From Prado023 sp963788325 (GTDB lineage: Bacteria > Actinomycetota > Actinomycetes > S36-B12 > CAIYMF01): a stretch of 64,000 nucleotides of DNA. The translations under genes and the position numbers were made by a program. This document shows, piece by piece, positions 1 to 9,002 of this stretch (position 1 is its first letter; every line of letters begins with the position of its first letter). The DNA lies in contig CAWBGJ010000014.1 of NCBI GenBank assembly GCA_963788325.1, positions 248,001 to 312,000 on the forward strand. The letters run 5' to 3'. The notes beneath the pieces were generated by a model. That model searched no databases. It worked only from the letters and a program-made list of their open reading frames with translations, and was not told the DNA's origin.

Positions 1-1
1 C

Positions 2-853
2 GCCCCTGCTTCAGCCCCCGCCAACTCCACCAGCCTGTACGGCGCGGCCCCGACTGGTCGGCGCGTCAGCACCCGAGACCTGATCGCCGCCAAGACGCGG
101 GGCGAGAGGTGGCCGATGATCACGGCCTACGACGCCCTGACCGCGCGGATCTTCGACGACGCGGGCATCCCCGTCATGCTCGTCGGAGACTCCGCCGCGA
201 TGGTCGTGTACGGCTATGACTCGACGGTTCCGGTCACCGTGGACGACCTCCTGCCCCTGGCCGCCGCCGTGGTCCGCGGCTCGAAGCGGGCCCTGGTGGT
301 CGGGGATCTCCCGTTCGGGTCCTACCAGTCCTCGCCCGCGCAGGCCCTGGAGACGGCCGCCCGCTTCATGAAGGAGGCAGGCGTCGGGGCCGTGAAGCTT
401 GAGGGCGGGGCCCGCGTGCTGCCCCAGGTCGAGGCGCTCGTGAGCGCAGGCATCCCCGTGATGGCCCACCTGGGCCTCACCCCCCAGTCCGTGAACCAGC
501 TGGGCGGCTATCGGGTGCAGGGCCGCGGCGAGGACGGCGAGATCCTCATGCAGGACGCGAAGGCCATGGAGGCCGCCGGAGCGTTCGCCATCGTGCTCGA
601 AGTGGTGCCCAGCGACCTTGCCGAGCGCGTCACGCGCAGCCTGTCCATCCCGACCATCGGGATCGGCGCGGGGGCGTCCACCGACGCCCAGGTGCTGGTC
701 TGGCAGGACATGGCCGGGCTCACCCCGGGCCGCGCACCGAAGTTCGTCAAGCGCTACGCCGACCTCGGCTCCATCCTCTCGGGGGCCGTGACGCAGTGGG
801 CCGACGAGGTGGTCGCCGGCACCTACCCCGCCCCAGAACACGAGTACAACTAA
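2..853 (+). CDS. panB: 3-methyl-2-oxobutanoate hydroxymethyltransferase, 5' end outside window
   Basis: Ketopantoate hydroxymethyltransferase, first step of pantothenate and coenzyme A synthesis (2-oxoisovalerate plus methylene-tetrahydrofolate), cytoplasmic. The frame is open to the left edge, and the residues before the first internal ATG (116), including TRDLIAAKTRGERWPMITAYD-like family N-terminal sequence, belong to the protein, so the true start lies outside. Visible family motifs are LVGDSAAMV (Mg ligand Asp), DLPFGSYQ, KLEGG, MAHLGLTPQ and IGIGAGASTDAQVLVWQDM, which binds the substrate. Length from the edge (283 residues) is close to the usual 270-280. A strong hairpin follows the gene, and the next gene is convergent. 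Identification is secure. Confidence 0.97.
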   Translation, partial: APASAPANSTSLYGAAPTGRRVSTRDLIAAKTRGERWPMITAYDALTARIFDDAGIPVMLVGDSAAMVVYGYDSTVPVTVDDLLPLAAAVVRGSKRALVVGDLPFGSYQSSPAQALETAARFMKEAGVGAVKLEGGARVLPQVEALVSAGIPVMAHLGLTPQSVNQLGGYRVQGRGEDGEILMQDAKAMEAAGAFAIVLEVVPSDLAERVTRSLSIPTIGIGAGASTDAQVLVWQDMAGLTPGRAPKFVKRYADLGSILSGAVTQWADEVVAGTYPAPEHEYN

Positions 854-927
854 CCGCCCCGCCGCCCCTCGCCGCCCTCGCCTTCCGCGCCGATCCCTCC
901 ACGTGGGCGCCGCCCGAGTCACGGTTG

Positions 928-965
928 CTCCACCCCAGCGTCGCTCGAGCGCCCCTGGGGTGGAG
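928..965. terminator. Bidirectional terminator hairpin between panB and a convergent small gene
   Basis: An 11-bp perfect stem (CTCCACCCCAG with CTGGGGTGGAG) encloses a loop that itself can pair (GCGCTCGAGCGC-like). It lies between two convergent genes and can serve both. There is no T-tract, as is common in high-GC actinobacteria. Confidence 0.7.
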
Positions 966-1014
966 GAAGTGCGCCGTGTGCGGGCAGGACGGGCGCTGGC
1001 GGGTGCCGCGGCGG

Positions 1015-1197
1015 TCAGTCCTCCAGGTCGGCGTCGCTCCAGCGCGGGTCGTGGTCCCAGGCCTCCGAGCGCTGATGAGCCCGGTCCAGGGCGGCCTGGG
1101 CGGAGCGCTCATCGGGGTAGGGGCCCAGCCGTTCGGCGTGCGCACAGCCCTGGTCACCCTCGACGGCCATATGGGTCAGGCAGAACCAGTACGACAC
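1015..1197 (-). CDS. Small conserved actinobacterial protein (60 aa)
   Basis: A 60-residue soluble protein beginning at GTG with a good ribosome site (GGAGGTG) just upstream. The sequence reads like a small actinobacterial family often labelled SPOR-domain or hypothetical: an aromatic N-terminus (SYWFCLTHMAVE), a GCAHAERLGPYP core and an acidic tail ending DPRWSDADLED. Cys6 and Cys18 with the adjacent His residues could bind a metal, but this is inference. It ends toward panB with a terminator hairpin between them, and it is divergent from map. No function is known to me. Confidence 0.75.
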   Translation of the reverse strand: MSYWFCLTHMAVEGDQGCAHAERLGPYPDERSAQAALDRAHQRSEAWDHDPRWSDADLED

Positions 1198-1269
1198 GGC
1201 ACCTCCAGCGGTGGACTACCAGCGACGCTACCGAACGCGCGGGCGCGCTGTCCTGCGTAGTCTTGGCCC

Positions 1270-2133
1270 ATGTCCATCGCCACGCGCGCCCCGCTGGCCC
1301 CGGGGCGGCTCTCGCCGCGGCGGCCGGTGCCGGCGACCATCGCCCGCCCGGAATACGTCGACCAGCCGCGGCCGGAGCCCTACACCGGTGGCGAGGTCAA
1401 GGACGCCGAGACCATCGCCGCTATGCGGGTGGCCGGCCGGCTGGCCGCACAGGCCCTGGCCGAGGTGGGTCGCGCGGTCGCGCCGGGGGTGAGCACCGAC
1501 GAACTCGACCGGATCGGCCACGAGTTCCTCTGCGACCACGGCGCCTACCCCTCGACCCTGGGCTACCGGGGATTCCCGAAGTCGCTGTGCGCCAGCCTGA
1601 ACGAGGTCATCTGCCACGGCATCCCCGACAGCACGGTGCTGCGCGATGGCGACATCTGCAACATCGACATCACCGGATACCTCAACGGCGTGCACGGTGA
1701 CACGAACGCCACCTTCCTGGTCGGGGAGGTGGCCGACCAGCCGCGACTGCTCGTCGAGCGCACCCTCGAGGCCACGATGCGCGCCATCCGGGCGGTGCGC
1801 CCGGGCCGACCGATCAATGTCATCGGCCGGGTCATCGAGTCCTACGCCAAGCGGTTCGGCTACGGGGTCGTGCGCGACTTCACCGGCCACGGCATTGGCA
1901 CGGCGTTCCACACCGGGCTGATCATCCCCCACTACGACGACCCGCACGCCGACACGATCATGCTGCCCGGGATGACGTTCACCATCGAGCCCATGCTCAC
2001 CCTGGGCACCTACGACTTCCGTATGTGGTCCGACGGCTGGACAGCAGTGACCGCCGACGGCAGTTGGACCGCACAGTTCGAGCACACCCTTCTGGTCACC
2101 GAGGACGGCGCCGAGATCCTGACCCTGCCCTGA
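1270..2133 (+). CDS. map: Type I methionine aminopeptidase
   Basis: Removes the initiator methionine from nascent proteins; a cytosolic dinuclear metallopeptidase (287 aa). All five metal ligands of the family are visible: Asp in NIDITG (about residue 134), Asp in GDTNATF (about 145), His in TGHGIG (about 207), Glu in TIEPM (about 240) and Glu in QFEHT (about 271). An N-terminal extension of about 40 residues carries a proline-rich stretch, as in the longer actinobacterial MetAPs, without the zinc-finger SH3-binding motif of mycobacterial MapA. A TAGTCT hexamer (1258-1263) sits six bases before the ATG, so the mRNA is probably leaderless. It stands alone, followed by marR. Confidence 0.97.
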   Translation: MSIATRAPLAPGRLSPRRPVPATIARPEYVDQPRPEPYTGGEVKDAETIAAMRVAGRLAAQALAEVGRAVAPGVSTDELDRIGHEFLCDHGAYPSTLGYRGFPKSLCASLNEVICHGIPDSTVLRDGDICNIDITGYLNGVHGDTNATFLVGEVADQPRLLVERTLEATMRAIRAVRPGRPINVIGRVIESYAKRFGYGVVRDFTGHGIGTAFHTGLIIPHYDDPHADTIMLPGMTFTIEPMLTLGTYDFRMWSDGWTAVTADGSWTAQFEHTLLVTEDGAEILTLP

Positions 2134-2200
2134 TCCGTGGGGACCCGGCCCGGGACCTTCGGCCCAGTTTCCTGTTCAACCACCGGGTACGATGGGGGGC

Positions 2201-2656
2201 ATGACCCGATGGCTCAGCGAGCGCGAGCAGGAGCTCTGGCGCGGCTGGATCGCCGCCAGCATGCTGCTGCCCGAGCGGACCAACCGGGACATGCTCGAGC
2301 AGCACGGGCTGACCGGGACCGACTACCAGATCCTCGTCGAGCTCTCGGAGGCCCCGCAGCGACGCCTGCGTATGAGCACCCTGGCGCAGAGCACCCAACT
2401 CTCCCGCAGCAGGCTGTCACACCAGATCGACCGGATGACCAGGGCCGGGTTGGTGCAGCGCGAGGTCTGCGGCGAGGACGGCCGGGGGATGTTCGCCGTC
2501 CTCACCGACACCGGCTGGGACACCATCGTCACAGCCGCCCCGGATCACGTGGCCAGCGTCCGCACGCACCTGGTCGACCTGTTGACCCCCGAGGAGTTCG
2601 AGGCGTTCGGCCAGGCCTGCATCAAGGTGGCGGCAGCGCTGCGCACCGAGGACTAG
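2201..2656 (+). CDS. MarR family transcriptional regulator
   Basis: A winged-helix repressor-type protein of 151 aa. The winged helix-turn-helix is clear in the middle (LRMSTLAQSTQLSRSRLSHQ, then IDRMTRAGLV and the wing with a GRGMFAVLTDTG turn), flanked by the dimerisation helices. I place the start at ATG 2201 because TACGAT (2188-2193) lies seven bases before it and no ribosome site is present; ATG 2192 overlaps that hexamer. Its ligand and targets are unknown. The stop codon shares the bases CTAG with the stop of the convergent CPBP gene, so the two transcripts overlap. Confidence 0.93.
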   Translation: MTRWLSEREQELWRGWIAASMLLPERTNRDMLEQHGLTGTDYQILVELSEAPQRRLRMSTLAQSTQLSRSRLSHQIDRMTRAGLVQREVCGEDGRGMFAVLTDTGWDTIVTAAPDHVASVRTHLVDLLTPEEFEAFGQACIKVAAALRTED

Positions 2657-3426
2657 GCAGGCGGATCTGCTGCCGAGCGCACCTGGCGGCGACCCACCAG
2701 CCAGGCCGCGATCGATCCGGGTCCGTTGGTGGCCCAGTGCAGGCCCATCGGGGCCAGGATGCTGCCGCTCCAGACGACCAGCATCGCGAACAGCACGCCC
2801 GCAGCACCGGTGGCCAGGATGGTCAGCGCCACGGTCGCCAGCTTCGCACCCCAGCTCGCGCCCAGCTGGCTGGTCAGCGAGTGCGAGTCATGCATCTCGA
2901 GCGCCGGCAGGATGTGCCAGAGGCCGAACAGGAACGCCGAGCCCAGAACACCCACAACGGTTCCGTACATGTGGGTCAACAGCCCGAGCAGCACGCTGCG
3001 GAACACGATCTCCTCGAGCAGCACGGTGCCCAGCGGGATCTCGACGAGCGATTTGTGCGCCACTTGGACCCCGCTGCTGCCCATGATCCGCTCGTCGGCG
3101 AACAACGGGTGCAGACGCGGGATCGCCACACCCAGGCCCATCCCCACGCTGACGATCCCGATGGCAGCGCCACCCCACACCAGGCCGTGCAGCCAGTTCG
3201 ACCAGCCCATCTCCGCCCGGGTCAGACCCACCAGCGACCCGAACAGCACGAACGCCACCGTCCAGCACAGCGCCAGCGGCACGTACCAACGGCGGCTGAC
3301 GTGGAACGTGGTGACGCTGGCCAGCAGCATCATCACCAGCAGGAGCCCCAGCGCTCGCTCATCCACCTTCTCGGGCACCGCCTGCGTCACCCTCGGGGTC
3401 GTCCCGGCCGCTGAAGGCAGTGCCAC
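2653..3426 (-). CDS. CPBP family intramembrane protease-like protein
   Basis: An integral membrane protein of up to 257 aa of the CPBP (Abi/CAAX-like) family. The catalytic signatures are visible: LLEEIVFRS (EExxxR motif), FLFGLWHILPA (second motif with His) and GLHWATNG (third motif). About six to eight hydrophobic segments are seen. The GTG start at 3426 overlaps the end of the upstream channel gene by 68 bases; in-frame GTG codons at 3390 and 3366 are possible alternatives and none has a convincing ribosome site. It is the last gene of a co-directional membrane cluster (META protein, YwiC-like protein, channel, CPBP). Substrate unknown; bacterial CPBP proteins have been tied to peptide processing and immunity. 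Confidence 0.88.
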   Translation of the reverse strand: MALPSAAGTTPRVTQAVPEKVDERALGLLLVMMLLASVTTFHVSRRWYVPLALCWTVAFVLFGSLVGLTRAEMGWSNWLHGLVWGGAAIGIVSVGMGLGVAIPRLHPLFADERIMGSSGVQVAHKSLVEIPLGTVLLEEIVFRSVLLGLLTHMYGTVVGVLGSAFLFGLWHILPALEMHDSHSLTSQLGASWGAKLATVALTILATGAAGVLFAMLVVWSGSILAPMGLHWATNGPGSIAAWLVGRRQVRSAADPPA

Positions 3427-4051
3427 CGGGGCGGTCGTCCTCTGCGGCGGCGTCCTGGTCAGGATCGCCGGTCGTTGACGTGCGTGCCTGGGTCACGACG
3501 TTGTTGCGCGCCGTGATTGCGCGCTTGGCGGAGAAGCCGAGGGCCTTGAAGGCGGTGCCGATGAGGATCATCCCGAGCACCATCTGGGACGTCACCATGA
3601 CCCGCGCGAGGTCGCTGACCGGCGAGATGTCGCCGAACCCGACCGTGGCCAGAACAGTTGTCGTGAAGTAGAGCCCGCCGACCTTGTCGATGCCCTGGGT
3701 GAACGCCTGCGGGTCGCCCTCCGAGACCGACACGTACAGCAGGGCGAACAAGGTGACGAACAGTCCGAACACCAGGGCCAGCGCCTCCAGCGCTGCCACC
3801 ACCGGGCGCTGCGAACGAGACACGCGGGCGAGCTGGCGTGCGAAGACAGTGAGGATCAGCGCAATGCCCAGGCAGGCCGCCACGGCTCCTGCGACGGCCG
3901 CGCCGTGACCCTCGATGGGCAACAGGAAGTAGAACAGGAGGGTGACGGCCACCACGCCCAGGACACGCGCGGCGACAGCCAGGAGGATCCGTCGGGGAAT
4001 GCGGTCCTCAGCGGCCGCAGCCTCGAACATCTCCGTCGAGCCGCTGCCCAT
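3359..4051 (-). CDS. Two-pore-helix type potassium channel family protein
   Basis: A 230-residue ion channel. Three hydrophobic segments (about residues 20-45, 50-72 and 82-108) precede a pore region with the selectivity filter TTTVLATVGFGD and one further helix (MVTSQMVLGMILIGTAFKAL). The filter TVGFGD is the K+ consensus. The C-terminal 45 residues are polar, Gly/Asp-rich and probably cytoplasmic, with no RCK domain. The ATG at 4051 is preceded by GAGGAAGGGG, a good ribosome site, which rules out a longer reading frame upstream that lies antisense-like within the YwiC gene. It lies between the YwiC-like gene and the CPBP gene, overlapping the latter. Confidence 0.92.
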   Translation of the reverse strand: MGSGSTEMFEAAAAEDRIPRRILLAVAARVLGVVAVTLLFYFLLPIEGHGAAVAGAVAACLGIALILTVFARQLARVSRSQRPVVAALEALALVFGLFVTLFALLYVSVSEGDPQAFTQGIDKVGGLYFTTTVLATVGFGDISPVSDLARVMVTSQMVLGMILIGTAFKALGFSAKRAITARNNVVTQARTSTTGDPDQDAAAEDDRPGGTAFSGRDDPEGDAGGAREGG

Positions 4052-4101
4052 CCGGCCCCTTCCTCGCGGTGTCTGGGCGCAGCCTACCCACTGGGTCCCC
4101 G

Positions 4102-5055
4102 CTACACAGCCAGGAAGGCAGCCAGCACCATCGCCGTGGCGACCACAGCCTCGACGCCCCCGATCGCACCGGGGCGCATCCCCGGACGCAGCAGCACCGC
4201 ACGCGCCAGGGCCGGGACCAGCCCGACCAGCCACCAGGGGCTGAGCAGGGCGCCGACGAGTGCGAGTCCGCCGTGCCAGCCGATGTTGGCGCGGCGGAAC
4301 GCCGCCCGGCCAGCCTCGCGCAGCAGCGACTTCACGTGCAGGACCGAACCAGCCAGGTAGGCGGTGACGATCAGGCTCGCCTGCACCGTCGCACCCACCA
4401 GCGAGTCCAGCGCCTCGGCGGGACCCGCCACGACACCCACAGCCAGCGGGAGCGCGATCCCGGCCTGGGCGACCAGGAGCAGGTCGTTGGCCAGGCTGCG
4501 CTCGCCGCGCCTGGCCGCGACGACCAGTCCTGCGATCCAGAGCACGCCCAGCAGGGCGGCCGCACCGACCAGCCATGGTCGGGTGATCGCCAGGGGCAGG
4601 CCCAACGCGGCGGTCAGCACGGCCCACGGCAGGGCGCGGTCGCGTTCCCGGCGGGCCAGCCGGGTCCAGGAACCCCGCCGGGCGCGCACGGTCAGCGCCC
4701 GGCCCCAGTAGTAGCCGACCGGATAGGCCGACACCCACGCGGCCAGGAAGAGCCACCCGGCGGGGCTCGCGCCGCTGATCGCGAAGCCGCACAGCACGGG
4801 CACGATCAGGAAGGCCCACGCCCCATGCTGCGGCGGGATGGCCGGTCGCCACCACGACTGGCTGCCGCTCCTGCTCCCCCGGTTCGCGGACCGGGCACGG
4901 GCAGCTGGCGCGACCGGCGCGGGCCCGGCTGCGGGTGCAGGACCGCCGGCCGGCGCCGGATCAGGTGCGTCCGCCTGCGGGTGGCTGTACTCACGCACCG
5001 ACGACAGCGCGGTGAACTCCCCGGTGGATACGGCGCCGAAGCGGTCTGCGGTCAT
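4102..5055 (-). CDS. YwiC-like family membrane protein
   Basis: A 317-residue integral membrane protein. The family hallmark PPQHGAWAFLIVPVLCG follows an unusually long Ala/Pro-rich N-terminal tail of about 75 residues (repeats of PAP and AAG). Eight or nine hydrophobic segments follow, with basic loops such as RARRGSWTRLARRERDR. YwiC-like proteins have no proven function; in Bacillus ywiC lies among nitrate respiration genes. Here it stands ten bases after the META-domain gene and before the K+ channel, so these are probably cotranscribed. The start ATG at 5055 was chosen by continuity; an internal start near the PPQHG motif cannot be excluded. Confidence 0.9.
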   Translation of the reverse strand: MTADRFGAVSTGEFTALSSVREYSHPQADAPDPAPAGGPAPAAGPAPVAPAARARSANRGSRSGSQSWWRPAIPPQHGAWAFLIVPVLCGFAISGASPAGWLFLAAWVSAYPVGYYWGRALTVRARRGSWTRLARRERDRALPWAVLTAALGLPLAITRPWLVGAAALLGVLWIAGLVVAARRGERSLANDLLLVAQAGIALPLAVGVVAGPAEALDSLVGATVQASLIVTAYLAGSVLHVKSLLREAGRAAFRRANIGWHGGLALVGALLSPWWLVGLVPALARAVLLRPGMRPGAIGGVEAVVATAMVLAAFLAV

Positions 5056-5064
5056 CTCGAGGCC

Positions 5065-5430
5065 CTACTCGGGATCGGCGGAGGGGACGTAGGTCAGGAT
5101 GCGCACGCCGACAGGGTTCAGCAGCTCGAGGCGGCCGTCCGTGACACGGAAGCCCGAGACCTGCTCGAGCAGGCGCAGGTAGGCCTGTTCGGCGGCCATC
5201 TGCGCCGGTCGTCCGGCCATCATGGTCATCCCGAACGGCCCGAGCACCAGGGTGCCGTCGGGCTCGGCCCGGCAGGTCCCGAAGTAGCGATTGACCGGCG
5301 CCTGTCCCCCTGCCCGCTCCTGCTGGAAACCCAGCGTGACGCGCATGCTCGACCAATCGACCGAGGAGTCGCAGGCATCGGCCAGATCCCACTGGGTGCC
5401 CCACGGCAACTCGTGGGCGATGTCGTCCAT
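5065..5430 (-). CDS. META/HslJ domain protein
   Basis: A 121-residue protein whose core (about residues 8-110) matches the META domain known from HslJ and from secreted stress proteins: a WSSMRVTLGFQ strand, a GQAPVNRYFGTC turn, LVLGPFGMTMMAG, then a helix EQAYLRLLEQVSGFRV and a final strand. No signal peptide is visible, so it is probably cytoplasmic. CAGGAT (5437-5442, minus) lies six bases before the ATG, fitting a leaderless start. First gene of the four-gene membrane cluster that reads leftwards. Molecular role unknown. Confidence 0.8.
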   Translation of the reverse strand: MDDIAHELPWGTQWDLADACDSSVDWSSMRVTLGFQQERAGGQAPVNRYFGTCRAEPDGTLVLGPFGMTMMAGRPAQMAAEQAYLRLLEQVSGFRVTDGRLELLNPVGVRILTYVPSADPE

Positions 5431-5626
5431 GTGACCATCCTGAACCACCCGCCGGTGCGCGGTCGCGCGCGGGGGCCATCGGCGGGGGGATCCCGACGCA
5501 CACCCACCGCCCCAGGCGCGTCCACGGGGCTGCACATCAGGTCGTCGGCGGTCGCGCACGTTCCGCCGTCGGCGATTTCTCCAACTCGGAGGTTGCCAAA
5601 ATAGGTCAGCGGGCTAGGATTTCGCC

Positions 5627-6559
<933 letters not shown>

Positions 6560-6561
6560 CG

Positions 6562-7332
6562 ATGGCCCGCCGCCGCCGGGCTCGGGCCACGCAGGGGAAG
6601 GTTCCCGACCTGGGACCTGCCCTGGCCCTGATGTCCGACATGCGCAGGGACGTCGAGTGCGTCTTCGAGCGCGACCCGGCTGCCCGGTCCAAGATCGAGG
6701 TGGCGCTGCTCTACTCCGGCCTGCACGCCGTGTGGGCCCACCGGGTCAGCAGCGCACTGTGGCGTCGTGATCACCTGTTCTCCGCACGTGCTGTCTCCCA
6801 GGCCGCCCGCGCGCTGACCGGGATCGAGATCCACCCCGGCGCCACGCTGGGGCCCGGCCTGTTCATCGACCACGGCATGGGCGTGGTCATCGGCGAGACC
6901 GCCGAGGTCGGTCAGGACTGCACGATCTACCACGGCGTCACCCTGGGCGGCACGAGCATCGAGCCCGGTAAACGCCACCCCACGATCGGCGACCGGGTCA
7001 CGATCGGCGCCGGGGCGAAGGTGCTGGGGCCCATCGAGGTCGGCCATGACTCGCGGATCGGGGGCAACGCCGTCCTGGTGCGCCCCGTGGCGGACAACTC
7101 GGTGGTCGTGGGCGTCCCCGGTCAGGTGATCGCCCGCACGAAGCCGCACACCGCCAGCGACAAGCCCGACCTCGAGCACACGAACCAGCCGGACCTCATC
7201 GGCGCAGCGGTGGCCAACCTCCTCGAGCGCGTCGACTCGCTGGAGTACTCCGTGACTGGGCACGCGAACGAGTTCCACCTGCATGCCACCTCGCCGGGGC
7301 ACTGGGCCGAGATCGAGGACTTCTCGATCTGA
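6562..7332 (+). CDS. cysE: Serine O-acetyltransferase (EpsC type)
   Basis: Acetylates L-serine with acetyl-CoA to give O-acetylserine, the substrate of the adjacent CysK. The 256-residue protein has a short N-terminal helical region, then left-handed beta-helix hexapeptide repeats (IEIHPGATLG, FIDHGMGVVIG, CTIYHGVTLGG). The catalytic HGMG and YHGVTLGG segments are intact. After the beta-helix, a tail of roughly 50 residues ends in a polar His/Glu-rich stretch; in CysE proteins the C-terminal tail binds CysK. It starts two bases after the cysK stop, indicating translational coupling. Confidence 0.96.
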   Translation: MARRRRARATQGKVPDLGPALALMSDMRRDVECVFERDPAARSKIEVALLYSGLHAVWAHRVSSALWRRDHLFSARAVSQAARALTGIEIHPGATLGPGLFIDHGMGVVIGETAEVGQDCTIYHGVTLGGTSIEPGKRHPTIGDRVTIGAGAKVLGPIEVGHDSRIGGNAVLVRPVADNSVVVGVPGQVIARTKPHTASDKPDLEHTNQPDLIGAAVANLLERVDSLEYSVTGHANEFHLHATSPGHWAEIEDFSI

Positions 7333-7368
7333 GCGCAGCGCGAGCCGACGCCGCAGACGCCGGATCTG

Positions 7369-7686
7369 CTACGGGCTGCGCAGGTGCTGGGCGGTCTGGG
7401 ACCAGCCGGCGTCGTCGAGCCTGCCGGACTCGTGAGCCAGCGCCGAGTCGACGAGTCGGGAGTGCGGGTTCGTCCGGTCCTCGGAGCGCTCCAGCCGACC
7501 CTGCACGGGACGGGTCAGCCAGTACACGATGAGCATGGGCCAGATCAGCGTGCACACCACGAGCCACAGGGCCTTCACCCGACCGGGCATGCGCGGCTGA
7601 CCCACGATGTCGACCAGCACGATCAGCCACACCACGATCAGCGGCAGGATCACGAAGAGCAGGATCCGGTCCGGGGTGTCGATCAC
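7369..7686 (-). CDS. PLDc_N-type small membrane protein
   Basis: A 105-residue protein with two transmembrane helices (about 6-27 and 38-60) resembling the PLDc_N domain found at the N-terminus of cardiolipin synthases, but without any phospholipase D catalytic domain. The hydrophilic C-terminal half (RLERSEDRTNPHSRLVDS) is unlike anything I recognise. I prefer GTG 7686 because it overlaps the acyltransferase stop as GTGA; ATG 7698 is an alternative. Third gene of an overlapping lipid/membrane trio. Its role is unknown, perhaps membrane anchoring or assembly. Confidence 0.72.
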   Translation of the reverse strand: MIDTPDRILLFVILPLIVVWLIVLVDIVGQPRMPGRVKALWLVVCTLIWPMLIVYWLTRPVQGRLERSEDRTNPHSRLVDSALAHESGRLDDAGWSQTAQHLRSP

Positions 7687-9002
7687 AGTGCAGCCCATCC
7701 CTTCTCGGCCACGTCGGCGCGCAGCTCCTGGAGTCCGGGCAGCGCGGCCGGGCTGGGCCGCTTGCGTTGACGCCACCGCCGCCACAGGACCGCGATCCGC
7801 TCGATCTCGAAGAACAGGGCCGCCACGAAGAACGGGAACAGCGCGATCGAGGCCACGCCGATGACCACGCTGTCCCGATCGAAGGCTGCCAGCACGAACA
7901 GCACCCACTCGACCAGGAAGAGCAGGACGGCCAGGCCCGGCACGACCGTGGCCCGGACCGCGGGGGCGATCCGCAGCTTGCTGGCGATCACGACCAGCAG
8001 CAGGGGGATGGCGGCCGCCACGAGCCCGAGCAGCGCGAACGGAGCCAGCAGGACCACCAGGACGAGGTCCAGGACCCAGCCCCATGACCTGACCGGGGCT
8101 GCGGCGGTGGCCACGGCGTGGTCGGAGGTCCGCGCCTCGCGCAGGGCCGACCGGTAGCTCGATCCGGCCTGCACCAGCCCGCCCCGCTCCGGCTCGGCCA
8201 CGCGGTTCAGCTGCGAGCCCAGCAGGGCGATGTCGCCGTACTGCAGCGGCGGCGACGGTCTGGCGTCCACGTCGGTCAGGAGCACCTCGGCGACGGTCTC
8301 GAGGGCGTGCGCCTGGTCCCAGTCGGGGTAGTTGGGGGCCACGTGGCGCAGGTCGGTGTTGATCACCTCGGTGAGGTCCAGGACCGCCTGGCGGTCGTCC
8401 GCTCCCCCGATGACCGCGCCGCGCTGGGCGACCCAGGCGTCAAGGTCCAGCGCCTCGCCCACGTTGACCAGCGCGCGCGAGCGGAACCCCGCCTTGTTCT
8501 CGTAGTGGATGCCCACGGGGTTGATGCGGATCCCTGACACCCCGGACTCCCGGGCACCGAGGGCGATCCGCGCGGCCCCGGTGCGGACCTCGGCCATGTG
8601 GGGGACGTCCTGGGTCACACCCTCGGGGAAGATGAGCACCAGATCGCCCGCGGCGAGCCCGCCGTAGGCCGAGGCGAACATCTCGTCGTTGCTGGCACGC
8701 CGCCCGCCGTCAGCGGCCTTGTGCACCGGGATCATGCCCGCTGCGCTCGCCAGCCGACCCACCACCGGGACGTTCCAGATGACGTCGCGGGCCACGACCC
8801 TGGGCATCCTCGGGAAGCTGTCCACGAGCAGCACCCCGTCGGCCAGGCCACCGAAGTGATTCGAGACGGCGAGCATCGGACCCGGGGAGGGTGCGACCGC
8901 GGGCAGGTGCACGTCGATGTCGCGGTAGACGAGGTTGGCCGCCAACCGCGCCAACCGTCGGGTGATCCGCCCACGGCTGCTCGTCACGACCGGGTCACTC
9001 AC
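7683..9002 (-). CDS. PlsC-like glycerol-phosphate/lysophospholipid acyltransferase
   Basis: A 439-residue protein. The N-terminal 240 residues form an acyltransferase domain with SNHFGGLADG (His and Asp separated by five residues, the spacing of the GPT2-like subgroup rather than the usual four), a GMIPVHKA block, and FPEGVTQD (third acyltransferase motif). The C-terminal part holds four to five hydrophobic segments, so the enzyme is membrane bound. It overlaps both neighbours: start GTG 9002 lies inside the ceramidase-like gene, and its TGA overlaps the PLDc_N start. Expected reaction: transfer of an acyl group to glycerol-phosphate or a lysolipid; exact substrate unknown. Confidence 0.88.
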   Translation of the reverse strand: MSDPVVTSSRGRITRRLARLAANLVYRDIDVHLPAVAPSPGPMLAVSNHFGGLADGVLLVDSFPRMPRVVARDVIWNVPVVGRLASAAGMIPVHKAADGGRRASNDEMFASAYGGLAAGDLVLIFPEGVTQDVPHMAEVRTGAARIALGARESGVSGIRINPVGIHYENKAGFRSRALVNVGEALDLDAWVAQRGAVIGGADDRQAVLDLTEVINTDLRHVAPNYPDWDQAHALETVAEVLLTDVDARPSPPLQYGDIALLGSQLNRVAEPERGGLVQAGSSYRSALREARTSDHAVATAAAPVRSWGWVLDLVLVVLLAPFALLGLVAAAIPLLLVVIASKLRIAPAVRATVVPGLAVLLFLVEWVLFVLAAFDRDSVVIGVASIALFPFFVAALFFEIERIAVLWRRWRQRKRPSPAALPGLQELRADVAEKGWAAL

